Assembly: GCF_036244895.1 (NCBI RefSeq)
Contig: NZ_BQKE01000002.1
Coordinates: 992,001-1,056,000 of the forward strand
DNA from: Persicobacter diffluens
GTDB lineage: Bacteria > Bacteroidota > Bacteroidia > Cytophagales > Cyclobacteriaceae
Reading direction: 5' to 3'
Length of the DNA stretch: 64,000 nucleotides
The stretch's first letter is position 1. Each line of letters starts with the position of its first letter. This document shows, one piece after another, positions 36,013-44,873 of the stretch. A program made the translations under genes and the position numbers. The notes beneath the pieces were generated by a model, which was not told where the DNA came from, did no database searches, and saw only the letters and a program-made list of their open reading frames with translations.

Positions 36013-36239
36013 TAGTTGCAAACCTAAGTATAGTTGATTAACTTTGCAATAACGGTCAAAAAGGATAGTTTAAACTTTTCGGGATATTTTAAAATAAGGG
36101 CTGGCCTTTAAGATTTTCGCAAAGGAAGTGCCTGCATTGAGGGAGAAAAACAGAATATTTCAGAAACAATAACCGTCTGAGGGCCAAATTCCAAGACAAA
36201 AGCTTCAGGCTTAAAGAAGATTACAAATTATTATAGAAA

Positions 36240-36590
36240 ATGTATAAGGTTAAAGGAAAAGATTACCCCTGTTGTACCAGCGTAACGATGGGAATAATCG
36301 GAGGGAAGTGGAAAACGGTAATTTTGGTTTACCTGATGGACGGACCCCTCCGCTATAATGAACTGCGAAAAAAAATGGATACGGTGACAGAGCGTACACT
36401 GAGCTTGCAGCTTAAGCAGCTGGAAGAAGATGGCGTGGTGAACCGGACGGTATATACCAGCAAGCCTCCCCTAAAGGTAGAGTATGAACTAACTGACTTT
36501 GGCAAAAGTCTGATTCCTTTGTTGAAATCTATAGCGGAATGGGGTGAATTTGTGATAGCGGAACATGCAGAATTAAGCGAAGAAGGATAA
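36240..36590 (+). CDS. HxlR-family transcriptional regulator
   Basis: The 116-aa winged-helix protein has the family order: a Cys near the N-terminus (DYPCCTSVTM, Cys11 or Cys12, redox or electrophile sensing in known members), GGKWKTVILVYLMDGPLRYNE, the recognition helix TERTLSLQLKQLEEDGVV, and the wing KVEYELTDFGKSL. It is divergent from the NfsB-like gene with 266 bp between. Repression of that gene and induction through the Cys is a reasonable inference from related systems. Confidence 0.92.
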   Translation: MYKVKGKDYPCCTSVTMGIIGGKWKTVILVYLMDGPLRYNELRKKMDTVTERTLSLQLKQLEEDGVVNRTVYTSKPPLKVEYELTDFGKSLIPLLKSIAEWGEFVIAEHAELSEEG

Positions 36591-36729
36591 GATTGTCGGT
36601 AGGACGAAACAAAAGGAACTGCTGTAATATACATTATGATCCTACATTTTGCCGAACTATTCCGCAAAAGCAAACCCGGTTAGCTCAAAAGTAGTGGATC
36701 AGCTCCAGGCGGCACTGAAAATTTCAGGA

Positions 36730-37113
36730 TTAAGCCGAATTAAGCATCGATAGACTTAGTAAATAGGATAAGGGACTTATTATCAATTTATTGCAATTAG
36801 CTTTGCTGATTTATTAATCAGCCAAATTTGGGCATTCTTGCTTTCTCCTCATTTACCTGCTTCATTAGAAAAAAACGAAATAGGAAAAATCCCGTGATTT
36901 TTTCCGTCTGGTAGCTTAGATCGTGTTTAAGAGCCAAAATTCGCAGCCAAAATTTGAAGTATGGCAGAAGAGATACCCGATTATTTTGAGAAAATAGCAA
37001 CGCTATGATTGAGCAATTATCCTAAATCGCTTTCAATAATTCAGACTGTCAGCCGGATAATGTGCTTTTAAATACGCTCTAAAAGGGGGGGATGCAACAA
37101 TAATATGGCTTAA
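36730..37113 (-). mobile_element. Family A element, copy A15, split by B5
   Basis: It runs from TTAAGCCGAATTAAGCATCG to an eroded right end at 37110-37113 (TTAA). The core has GCCAAATTTGGGCATTCTTGC. Subtracting B5 leaves 225 bp. Confidence 0.75.
36921..37079 (+). mobile_element. Family B element, copy B5 (nested in A15)
   Basis: It runs from TCGTGTTTAAGAGCC to GCTTTTAAATACGCTC, about 159 bp, with TA immediately outside both ends (TTAGA before, TAAAA after). The core has GATACCCGATTATTTTGAGA. Confidence 0.82.
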
Positions 37114-37225
37114 ATCTGCATCAGACTTGTTGAAAAATATCTGATGGCTAATTTGAATTATCTACCTTTTGCCTTAGTTGTGTAATTCCAGCCTAACCTT
37201 TTTTCTTTTAAACACGCTAACGGTC

Positions 37226-39403
37226 TCATTCAAATACCAACTCGCCGCCCTTCATCAAATCCTGATATCTGATTTCAGGGCCTTCCACCTTTTGGCCATT
37301 AAAAAACACGGCTTTTACCTCGCTTCCATCTTGCAGGTGATTGTTCCTAATAAGTAATTGTTTGCCTTTGGGTAATTTCACCGTAGCCCGCGCTACCTGC
37401 GGAACTCCCAGCACAAAAGTACCATTGGCCGGGTTTACCGGATAAAAGCCCAGGGTCGTAAAAATATACCAGGCACTCATTTGTCCGCAATCTTCATTGC
37501 CGGTGATGCCCGAGGGAGTGGAAGAATAAAAGTCCCTGCAAATAGTTCGCAGCAGATCCTGTCCTTTTTCCGGACTGTCGCTGTAGGCGTAAAGATAAGG
37601 AATATGATGACCGGGTTCATTGCCGTGCGCATATTGCCCGATCATCCCTTCCTGTCCCAAATGCTTGTTTTCTTCCCCTTTCAGGGAGAAAAAAGTATTC
37701 AGTTGGCGGGTGAAAGCTGCCTTTCCACCCATTAATTTTATCAAGCCCGCAACATCATACTGGGCGGATGCCCAGGAATATTGCCAGGCATTCGCTTCGG
37801 TATAATCCCCGGGATTGTTCATGGGAGAAGTAGAAGTAATCGGATCAAAAGGGCTTCTGAAATTCCCTTCAGAATCCTTTCCCCGCATTAATTTCGTTTC
37901 CGGATCAAAGAGATTTTTATAGTACTCTGAGCGCTTAAAATAGCTTCGGGCAATACTTTCTTCTTCCATTTCTTGGGCAAATATAGCCACACAATAGTCA
38001 TCAAGTCCGCTTTCCAGCGTACGGGAAACGGATTCATTATCCAACAGGTCAAAAGGATAGTAACCATACTGATTGTAGATCTCCCAATCGGAATTCAGGT
38101 GGTTTTCCCGGGTAGATCGTAACATGGCCTCCAGGGCTTTGTCTTCATCAAAACCACTAAAACCTTTCATATAAGCATCCGTGATCACCGGTATGGCGTG
38201 GTTTCCTATCATACAATGGTTTTCCTGTCCCCAGGCAGTCCAAATGGGCAGGTAGCCCTGTGCATCCGCATGCAGGAGCATGGAATTGATAAAGCCATTT
38301 ACCAAATCGGGACTGAGCAGGGTGTAAAGCGGATGAGCCGCCCGATAGGTGTCCCATAGGGAAAGCGTGGAATAATATTTTCCGGCCGGGGCCTTGCGTA
38401 CCTTATGATCTGCACCCCGGTACTGCCCATTGGCATCGGCTATATTTGCAGGCTGAAGGTAAAGATGATAGAGCGCGGTATAGAATATGGTTTTTTGATC
38501 ATCATCCGCTTCAATTTCTATTTTTGATAAAAGTTTATTCCACCTTTTCTTCGCCTGCAGCACATAAGATTCAAACTGCCAGTCTGGGGCTTCCGTTTTC
38601 ATATTGGCCTTTGCCCCTTTCACACTAACTCCCGAGAGCGCTACTTTGGCCATCAATTTCCCATCACCCAATTTAAAATGAATCAGATATTTTGGAGCCA
38701 CTTCTTTTGGTTCCTTTTGCTTTTGTTCGATCTGTTGCCATTTTTGGTCAAATTCTATATAAAAAAAATATCTGCGCTCTACCCAGTTCTTAGTTCGGGC
38801 ATAACCGGAAATCGCATGATTCCCTTCCAGCTTCACCTGGCTTTCCAACACCAGAGAATCGGTTAAAAAGCGTAGACCATGCTGCAGATTAACGTAAACC
38901 GTAGCCTCTTCTGAAGGAAATTCATAACGATGAATACCAACCCGTGGGGTGGAAGTCAGGCTTACATTTACCCCATTGTCCAGCCGCACCTCATACAGTC
39001 CCACCTCAGCCGACTCTTCTTCTTTTTTTGATTTATGTTTAGTTTTATCCTCTCCCAGTGGCAGTAACAAAACATCTCCAAATTCATTGATGCCTGTTCC
39101 GCTGGCCCGGCTGTGAGAAAATCCGAGAATTTGACGATCCTGAAACTGATATCCGGAAGTATAATCCCAACCAATATCGCGGTTGTCGGGGCCGGGCTGC
39201 ACCAGGGCCATTGGCCAGGAAGGACCCGGAAAAGTGTGACCGGTTCCATCGGTGCCAATGAAGGGATCTACCCATTGCGTATAGTCTTTTCCTTCCAATT
39301 TTCCCACTGCCTTACTTTTTCTCGGGGGATGATCTTTAAACTCCTGGCAGGCCATCAACTGCTGTATGATTATTAGATAAACGAGATATGGAAGGAGTTT
39401 CAT
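37226..39403 (-). CDS. GH92 alpha-1,2-mannosidase-like lipoprotein
   Basis: The 725-aa protein starts at the ATG at 39403, which opens a lipoprotein signal (MKLLPYLVYLIIIQQLMAC). The longer frame upstream consists only of repeat A16. GH92 hallmarks are FIGTDGTGHTFPGPSWPM, GWDYTSGYQFQD with FSHSRASGTGINEFGD, MIGNHAIPVITDAYMKG, GNEPGHHIPYLYAY with the putative catalytic Glu, and GITGNEDCGQMSAWYIFTTLGFYPV. GH92 enzymes are calcium-dependent exo-acting alpha-mannosidases on glycoprotein or fungal mannans. The gene stands alone; element A16 lies 15 bp upstream of its start. Confidence 0.93.
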   Translation of the reverse strand: MKLLPYLVYLIIIQQLMACQEFKDHPPRKSKAVGKLEGKDYTQWVDPFIGTDGTGHTFPGPSWPMALVQPGPDNRDIGWDYTSGYQFQDRQILGFSHSRASGTGINEFGDVLLLPLGEDKTKHKSKKEEESAEVGLYEVRLDNGVNVSLTSTPRVGIHRYEFPSEEATVYVNLQHGLRFLTDSLVLESQVKLEGNHAISGYARTKNWVERRYFFYIEFDQKWQQIEQKQKEPKEVAPKYLIHFKLGDGKLMAKVALSGVSVKGAKANMKTEAPDWQFESYVLQAKKRWNKLLSKIEIEADDDQKTIFYTALYHLYLQPANIADANGQYRGADHKVRKAPAGKYYSTLSLWDTYRAAHPLYTLLSPDLVNGFINSMLLHADAQGYLPIWTAWGQENHCMIGNHAIPVITDAYMKGFSGFDEDKALEAMLRSTRENHLNSDWEIYNQYGYYPFDLLDNESVSRTLESGLDDYCVAIFAQEMEEESIARSYFKRSEYYKNLFDPETKLMRGKDSEGNFRSPFDPITSTSPMNNPGDYTEANAWQYSWASAQYDVAGLIKLMGGKAAFTRQLNTFFSLKGEENKHLGQEGMIGQYAHGNEPGHHIPYLYAYSDSPEKGQDLLRTICRDFYSSTPSGITGNEDCGQMSAWYIFTTLGFYPVNPANGTFVLGVPQVARATVKLPKGKQLLIRNNHLQDGSEVKAVFFNGQKVEGPEIRYQDLMKGGELVFE

Positions 39404-39417
39404 AAAAGGTGTACGCT

Positions 39418-39798
39418 TTAAGCCAAATAATGCACCGCTACATTTATTAACTTCATAGAAGCCATTTGTTTTCGGTTCCAATAAGATGTTTTCCGGCATT
39501 TTAGCGCATATTTTTAAACGCATCCTCCGAAGCAAATTCGAATTATAGGAAGCGATTTTGGATAATTTCTCCACGATATCGCTGCGATTCTCTCAAAATA
39601 ATCGGGTATCTCTTCTGCAATCATCAGATTTTCATTACGTATTTTGCTTTTAAAAAACGCTCCTAATCACCGCGATTTGGAAAGCCTGCTTTCTGCTCCT
39701 TCATCTTCCTTCTTGGTAAAAAGTCGAAACAGGGAAAATTCCCTCTTTCTCCGGACTTGCAGCTAATTGAGGATTTCAGCAATTATAATTCAGCTTAA
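39418..39798 (-). mobile_element. Family A element, copy A16, split by B6
   Basis: It runs from TTAAGCCAAATAATGCACC to ATAATTCAGCTTAA. The core is eroded but readable (GCCTGCTTTCTGCTCCTTC, GTCGAAACAGGGAAAATTCC). Subtracting B6 leaves 220 bp. Confidence 0.7.
39503..39663 (-). mobile_element. Family B element, copy B6 (nested in A16)
   Basis: It runs from AGCGCATATTTTTAAACG to TTTTAAAAAACGCTCC, about 161 bp, with TA on both sides (TTTAGC before, TAATCA after). The core has GAAGCGATTTTGGATAATTT and AATAATCGGGTATC. Confidence 0.8.
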
Positions 39799-39872
39799 AG
39801 CTGGCTGGCAACTGCTCAAACCTACTCCGTCAGCCCGGAGGCGTATCTGCGAGGAGCTCCTTCCGATCTTCT

Positions 39873-39906
39873 TAAAAAAAGAAAGCCCTCTCGGGCCTCC
39901 TTTTGT
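39873..39906 (-). terminator. Terminator of the endonuclease gene
   Basis: Minus-strand GGCCCGAGAGGGC stem is followed by TTTCTTTTTTT, 21 bp past the stop. Confidence 0.75.
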
Positions 39907-39926
39907 TGTATTGAATGAAATCATTA

Positions 39927-41915
39927 TTATCTTTTCACAAATAATTTGGAACGTCTATTACCCTTCCATTGCTGAATCATCAACAGATAAACCCCTGTCG
40001 GCAGGTGGCTGATCTCTATTTCCGGCTTAAAGTCACCCTGCATCACTACTTGGCCTGACGGATCAAGGATTTGAAAGCACCGGGCATTCTCAGCTGAAAT
40101 ATGGATAAGAGAAGTGGCGGGTGAGGGATAAATACTGAAGGTACCGGCTTGCTCCACTTCCTTTACCAAAACTCTTTGCTGATCAAATGCGGTCCATTCG
40201 ATATTGTCGATCGTCACTTGCCCGGCGGAGGAATTTGCCTGGACGAAGGCTAAAGTAAAATCTCCCGCTACATTGACTTCAATTTCGCCCGAAGAGTAAA
40301 CACTATTTTGCTGACTCTCCTGCAGGTTAGTGACTAACTGATTATTGACATAAACTTCCAAATTCACACCGGTACTAAAGGCTTGCATATAATCCAGCTT
40401 TAATCGACCGCAGCCTCCGGAAATAGTACCGCTCTGAACATAAGCCAAAGGGCTTTTTCCCTTACCCAAGGTGGGAGAAGAACCCTCAATACTAATATCT
40501 CCACGTGCTCCGCTATAGCTCCATTGGCTTCCGTCCTGACCGGAAAAGCTGCCTGTCTGATATGCACCACCTTGGGAAAATCCATTGAAAGACTCCTTTC
40601 CGGAAAAGTTGGCATTTCCTCCACTGGAATCTCCTCCCGAAGAGGCCTCACCATAGGAGCTCCATTCAATATTATCAATAGTGACCTGACCTGCGGAGGT
40701 ATTGGCCTGAACAATTTCTAAAACAAAATCGCCTGCTATGTTTAAGCTAATATCTCCGGAATTAACAAATTGATTCTGACTTCCTCCATTCAGACTGGCC
40801 ACCAACTGACCGTTCACCCATACTTCCAAATTCACGCCGGTACTGAAAGCCTGCATATAATCAAATTTTAATATGCCACAACCACCGCTAATGGTGCCGG
40901 AAGTGATGCCGGCCAGCGGGGACTTCCCTTTCCCCAGCGTAGGAGCTGAGCCACTGAGGGCGATATCGCCTCTGGCACTGTTGTAGGTCCAGACACTGCC
41001 GTCTTGTCCGGTAAATGTGCCGCTTTGATAGGATCCTCCTTCAGAGAAATTATCAAAGGTTTCCAGCATCGTCTCCGGGCTGGGGGTCGGGGGTGTCGTT
41101 CCTCCCCCATCATTGCCTTCGCCGGTGCAGCTGCCACCCCAAATTTCACAAGCCCATTCCGGGAAATCAATAAAAGGGTTCCGGTTGCCCTGGTAACTGA
41201 AAATCACTTCATTTCGGTTACGCTCAAAATCATCTACCGGATCCTGATTATGCCAGGCCAACAGGGTGGAGAGTTTGGCATGAATTGGAGCTGATGTAAA
41301 ATCATCCGCAGGAATATAGTCTACCAATTCCAAATCCGGCTCTCCACTATTGCCTTCATAGCGAACGGCCATATAAAAAAGCATACGGGCAACATCACCC
41401 TTTACGGCCTCTCGCGGCTCCCACACCCATGAAGAAGCACTGGTATAGTTGCCAGTGGCTCCATCAGGATCTATGTACTCATAATCAGCCTCATCAAACC
41501 AGCGACTATTCCTTTCCGCATTCACGCTAATATCGGTGGGACGTAAATGATGGGCATCTGTTCCCGCCCCCTGACTGGTTCCGAAATTACCATGTGATTT
41601 AGCCCAGACATGCTCCCGATTCCAGCCAGCGCCACTATTAAATTCCTGAGCGGCATTCACGGACCATCCGGTATAAAAAAGAAGGAGATTATCAGGGTTG
41701 GCAGGATCCTTATCCGTTTCTTTCAGGATGTCCCAGACATCGGTTGAACTGGAGGAATAAGGAAAAGTGATATGATCTTTGATAATGGCATTCAAACTGC
41801 TTTTGAGCTCATCACCGGTTTTTCCCACTGCGGAATTATAATAACCACTAGGAATTTGGGCCATGCTTTTCCCTATTAGAATAAACATGAACAAAAAATG
41901 CAATAAAGTCTTCAT
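39927..41915 (-). CDS. Secreted endonuclease I with duplicated domain and T9SS tail
   Basis: The 662-aa protein has a signal peptide (MKTLLHFLFMFILIGKSMA). Residues about 22-255 are an endonuclease I domain with NREHVWAKSHG near 99-109 and GTDAHHLRPTD near 118-128, the beta-beta-alpha-metal type active site. Two near-identical modules of about 125 residues follow (about 282-430 and 445-570), both ending ANTSAGQVTIDNIEW-like, probably carbohydrate- or surface-binding. The C-terminus FSIYPSPATSLIHI...GVYLLMIQ is a type A T9SS sorting domain. It would digest extracellular DNA at the surface. It has its own promoter and terminator. Confidence 0.92.
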   Translation of the reverse strand: MKTLLHFLFMFILIGKSMAQIPSGYYNSAVGKTGDELKSSLNAIIKDHITFPYSSSSTDVWDILKETDKDPANPDNLLLFYTGWSVNAAQEFNSGAGWNREHVWAKSHGNFGTSQGAGTDAHHLRPTDISVNAERNSRWFDEADYEYIDPDGATGNYTSASSWVWEPREAVKGDVARMLFYMAVRYEGNSGEPDLELVDYIPADDFTSAPIHAKLSTLLAWHNQDPVDDFERNRNEVIFSYQGNRNPFIDFPEWACEIWGGSCTGEGNDGGGTTPPTPSPETMLETFDNFSEGGSYQSGTFTGQDGSVWTYNSARGDIALSGSAPTLGKGKSPLAGITSGTISGGCGILKFDYMQAFSTGVNLEVWVNGQLVASLNGGSQNQFVNSGDISLNIAGDFVLEIVQANTSAGQVTIDNIEWSSYGEASSGGDSSGGNANFSGKESFNGFSQGGAYQTGSFSGQDGSQWSYSGARGDISIEGSSPTLGKGKSPLAYVQSGTISGGCGRLKLDYMQAFSTGVNLEVYVNNQLVTNLQESQQNSVYSSGEIEVNVAGDFTLAFVQANSSAGQVTIDNIEWTAFDQQRVLVKEVEQAGTFSIYPSPATSLIHISAENARCFQILDPSGQVVMQGDFKPEIEISHLPTGVYLLMIQQWKGNRRSKLFVKR

Positions 41916-41942
41916 TTTCAGATAAAAAGGTTAATGTATATC

Positions 41943-41972
41943 CAAAAGTAAAGAACATTATGAGAATTCAAA
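41943..41972 (-). promoter_or_regulatory. Promoter of the endonuclease I gene
   Basis: On the minus strand TTTG (41969-41972), an 18-bp spacer and TACTTTTG (41943-41950) match the Bacteroidetes consensus, 28 bp before the ATG at 41915. Confidence 0.7.
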
Positions 41973-42113
41973 CTAATGTAATGTTAAGATCTTTTTAATA
42001 TTTATCGATAAGCGGAGTAATTTAGGCTTTATTTCAAATCCGTTTCATCGGAGACAAATCATAATCAGGAGAATTGATATTAACGCACTCTTTACAAACA
42101 CTGGCGCTATGCC

Positions 42114-42333
42114 CTGAGCCCAATTATGCTCCGCGAGATCAAGAAACCCCTCAAAAGTATTATTTCAAGGCATTCCTGTTGGCATAACTAAATTTTTTTT
42201 GGGCCCCAATTTGGATAAAATGCTCTCGTCGCCTTCATCTGCTTCCGTGGAAAAAATTCAAAACAGGAAAAATTCCTTCATTTTTCCCGCCTTGCTGACA
42301 AGCGGATGTTTAAAAGCACACCATTCGGGTTAA
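42114..42333 (-). mobile_element. Family A element, copy A17
   Basis: It runs from an eroded left end (TGAGCCCAATTATGCTCC) to ACCATTCGGGTTAA, 220 bp. The core has GGCCCCAATTTGGATAAAAT and AAAATTCCTTCATTTTTCCC. Confidence 0.7.
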
Positions 42334-42365
42334 GACCAATTGAGGTTTACAGGCTTTGCGATTCC

Positions 42366-44153
42366 TCATTTTCCAATCATTTTGATCACGTGCTCTAAAA
42401 CTTCGTCCCTACCTTCGGAAATGCCTTCGGGAGAAACCTCCACCACAACATCAGGCATTACCCCCGCATCCGGCTGAGGACTTTTGGCAAAACTCCCCGC
42501 TACCGGAAAATCCACCTCAATACCACTACCAGGCAGATTCATGAAAAGGATCTGTCCTCCATTAAGTCCCTGAAGATTTCCCCCGCTTTGCCCTCCCACT
42601 AATAATCCCAACTGCTTTTCTTTCAAAAAAAGATCGGCATAAAAAGCCCCTGACATATTCCTACTTCCAATTAACACGAATAAATTACCCCGGAAGGCAT
42701 TTTTGCGGGGACTTATGGTTTCCTCCTCCGAGCCAGCCGGAAACACATAATAGGCGCCTTTCTGAACAGGATTTTGACTGTTCAAATCAAAATACCAGGG
42801 ATCGCCCCAGGAGCCGACAAAGGGCTTCAAAGCTTCCGGGAATTGCAGGTACCGGCTCCTGAATTCATAAAAATCCCAGGTTTCTTTTTGGTGTACCAGG
42901 TATTGCGCCAACAACTCCCGTGGCGCATCTAAACCACCACTGTTTTCTCTTAGGTCCAGGATTAGGTTTTCCGTACCATTTGAAGCCATCTGAGCAAAGA
43001 CATTTTCATAAAATGCCTGATAATCCAACTGTAAACCCATCGGACCGAAAGTCACGAAGGAGCCCAACTGCAAATAAGCCGTTTTGGGAGATAGTTGTTC
43101 GAAACTCCAAAGGTCATCCCGGGTCTGAGGAAAATCAGGATACCGCTGTATTAGTTTTTCATTTCGTTCCTCTGCAGTCATCAAAGGAACTTCCAGCTGA
43201 CTGATTTTTGCATTTTTTGCCGAACGGAGGGTCAGCAGGCGGGAAGCGTCCTCTGCCGGAAAGGCTAGGGGAAAGAAAATATCGAAGGAGCTTTTGCGAA
43301 AGAGGTAGCCTTCCACCTCCAGCCTTTTCAGGCGACTGGCTTCATTATTTCCGTCCGCACGAACGTATTTTTTCAGGTCTTTTAAAATCACCGACACTTC
43401 GATGCCATCAATGGCCACAATTTCATCACCCGCCTGCAATCCTTTCAGGTCGGTGGCTATGGCTTTCACGTACATTTTCCCCTGAATCAATGCAAAAGTA
43501 AAGGGAAGCCGGTCTTTAGCGGAGGAGATCATACCGTTCACCAGGCCTTTTTGATTATAAAAGGAGACATAGGTATGATCACATTTGAGGGTAGCCAAAA
43601 GTTTGGAAATGGCCAAAAAAACCTCCGGAAGGGATTGATTCGTCTGACAAAAACGATAAAAGCCCGACAAGGCCTGTTTGATTTCCTCCTTTGAGTTGTA
43701 TCGGTAAGTGCCCGGATGAACTTCCAGAATCATTTTAGACAATAAGGCATAGTCCTGATTAAGCTGTGTGGCAGAGATGATCGGTAGCTCATCTTGGGCT
43801 ACCTTATTAGGTTTATTCCAGGCATGAGTAATTCGCTGCCCGCTGTTGTTCAGCGCCAGATATCGATTCCCGATGCTTTCCCAGCTTACTTCTTCATCGG
43901 CTTTATCAAATAAAACAAATTTGTACTCCAGACTTTGAAGGGAATCGGGAAAGCTTAGCATGGCCACCAACTGATCGCCCTTCACCTTCATCGGGAGGCT
44001 TTTGTACCAGGAAAGGGGTGCTTCACTTCCACGAATACCCACCGACCGTCCTGAAAAAAGCGGATAATCTTCCAGCACAAAGGTAACGCTTTGCTGTCCC
44101 AATAGCAGGTTGGCCATCCAACAACAACAAAAAATAAGACCGACTCGCTTCAT
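42366..44153 (-). CDS. S41-family peptidase-like protein
   Basis: The 595-aa protein starts at the ATG at 44153, which opens a signal peptide (MKRVGLIFCCCWMANLLLGQ); an ATG four codons earlier is possible. An N-terminal starch-binding-like strand region (about 25-100) is followed by a PDZ-like segment (LKGLQAGDEIVAIDGIEVS near 245) and the S41 tail-specific protease fold. The fold carries LILDLRENSGGLDAPRELL and the likely catalytic Ser in GSRNMSGAFYADLF near 500. The substrate is unknown. The gene is monocistronic in a repeat-rich neighbourhood. Confidence 0.85.
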   Translation of the reverse strand: MKRVGLIFCCCWMANLLLGQQSVTFVLEDYPLFSGRSVGIRGSEAPLSWYKSLPMKVKGDQLVAMLSFPDSLQSLEYKFVLFDKADEEVSWESIGNRYLALNNSGQRITHAWNKPNKVAQDELPIISATQLNQDYALLSKMILEVHPGTYRYNSKEEIKQALSGFYRFCQTNQSLPEVFLAISKLLATLKCDHTYVSFYNQKGLVNGMISSAKDRLPFTFALIQGKMYVKAIATDLKGLQAGDEIVAIDGIEVSVILKDLKKYVRADGNNEASRLKRLEVEGYLFRKSSFDIFFPLAFPAEDASRLLTLRSAKNAKISQLEVPLMTAEERNEKLIQRYPDFPQTRDDLWSFEQLSPKTAYLQLGSFVTFGPMGLQLDYQAFYENVFAQMASNGTENLILDLRENSGGLDAPRELLAQYLVHQKETWDFYEFRSRYLQFPEALKPFVGSWGDPWYFDLNSQNPVQKGAYYVFPAGSEEETISPRKNAFRGNLFVLIGSRNMSGAFYADLFLKEKQLGLLVGGQSGGNLQGLNGGQILFMNLPGSGIEVDFPVAGSFAKSPQPDAGVMPDVVVEVSPEGISEGRDEVLEHVIKMIGK

Positions 44154-44267
44154 AATCCCGACCATTTAATGATTTATATGTTTCGCCTTTACAAGGAGGA
44201 ACTTTTTATAATTGAAATTGTCGGGCCAACCAGCAGATAATTTCCCCGGGAGGTATAAGCAATTTAA

Positions 44268-44428
44268 AGCGTGTTTTATAGGCCAAAATCCGTGGCGAAA
44301 ATTTGAAGAATGGCAGAAGCGATACCCGAATATATGGAGAGAATAACAGCGCTATTGTTGGAGAATTATTCAAGATTGTCTCCATTATTTCGAATTGGCA
44401 GCCGGATGGTGCGGTTTTAATCGAACTC
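44268..44428 (+). mobile_element. Family B element, copy B7
   Basis: It runs from AGCGTGTTTTATAGGCC to GGTTTTAATCGAACTC, about 160 bp. The core has GAAGCGATACCCGAATAT and AACAGCGCTATTGTT. The right end is weathered. Confidence 0.75.
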
Positions 44429-44454
44429 ATAACCTCTAATAAGCATCGATAGAA

Positions 44455-44677
44455 ATAAGCCGAATTATTCACCGCTAAATTCAGCGATTCACCTTGAATG
44501 ATTTCAAATCAATATGGAGGTGTCTATTAATTTAATAATAGCCCGAATTTGGGGAAATCATACTTATTTCTCCTTTCCCAGCCTCTTTAAAAAAAAATAA
44601 AATAGGGCACTATTCCTTCCTTTCTTCCGCCTTACAGCTAACTAAAGGAGGATTTGAACATGAATTATCCGGGCTAA
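44455..44677 (-). mobile_element. Family A element, copy A18
   Basis: The 223-bp copy runs from ATAAGCCGAATTATTCACC to TGAATTATCCGGGCTAA, with the core TAGCCCGAATTTGGGGAAAT and CTTACAGCTAACTAAAGGAG. Confidence 0.82.
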
Positions 44678-44696
44678 TTCAAAAAATCCAGGGAAG

Positions 44697-44729
44697 AAAA
44701 AAATAGCTACCCTCCAAGCGGGTAGCTAC
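44697..44729 (-). terminator. Terminator of the porin operon
   Basis: A perfect 9-bp stem TAGCTACCC / GGGTAGCTA (44704-44712 and 44720-44728) is followed by seven T residues on the minus strand. Confidence 0.8.
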
Positions 44730-44873
44730 TCAACAATCTACTATGAAAAATTTGTCTAAGCCAAAACTTCCATCATTGGAAGCGGATAATGTTTTATGCG
44801 AATATATTTCAAGCCTTTCGATGCTATGCTCGCTGTATCATCGGACATCGCTTTTACAATAGTGAAATTGTCC

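Noticed and set aside
39404..39574. Extended N-terminus of the GH92 protein
   Set aside because: This part of the open frame lies within the composite A16/B6 repeat, and the lipoprotein signal starts at 39403.
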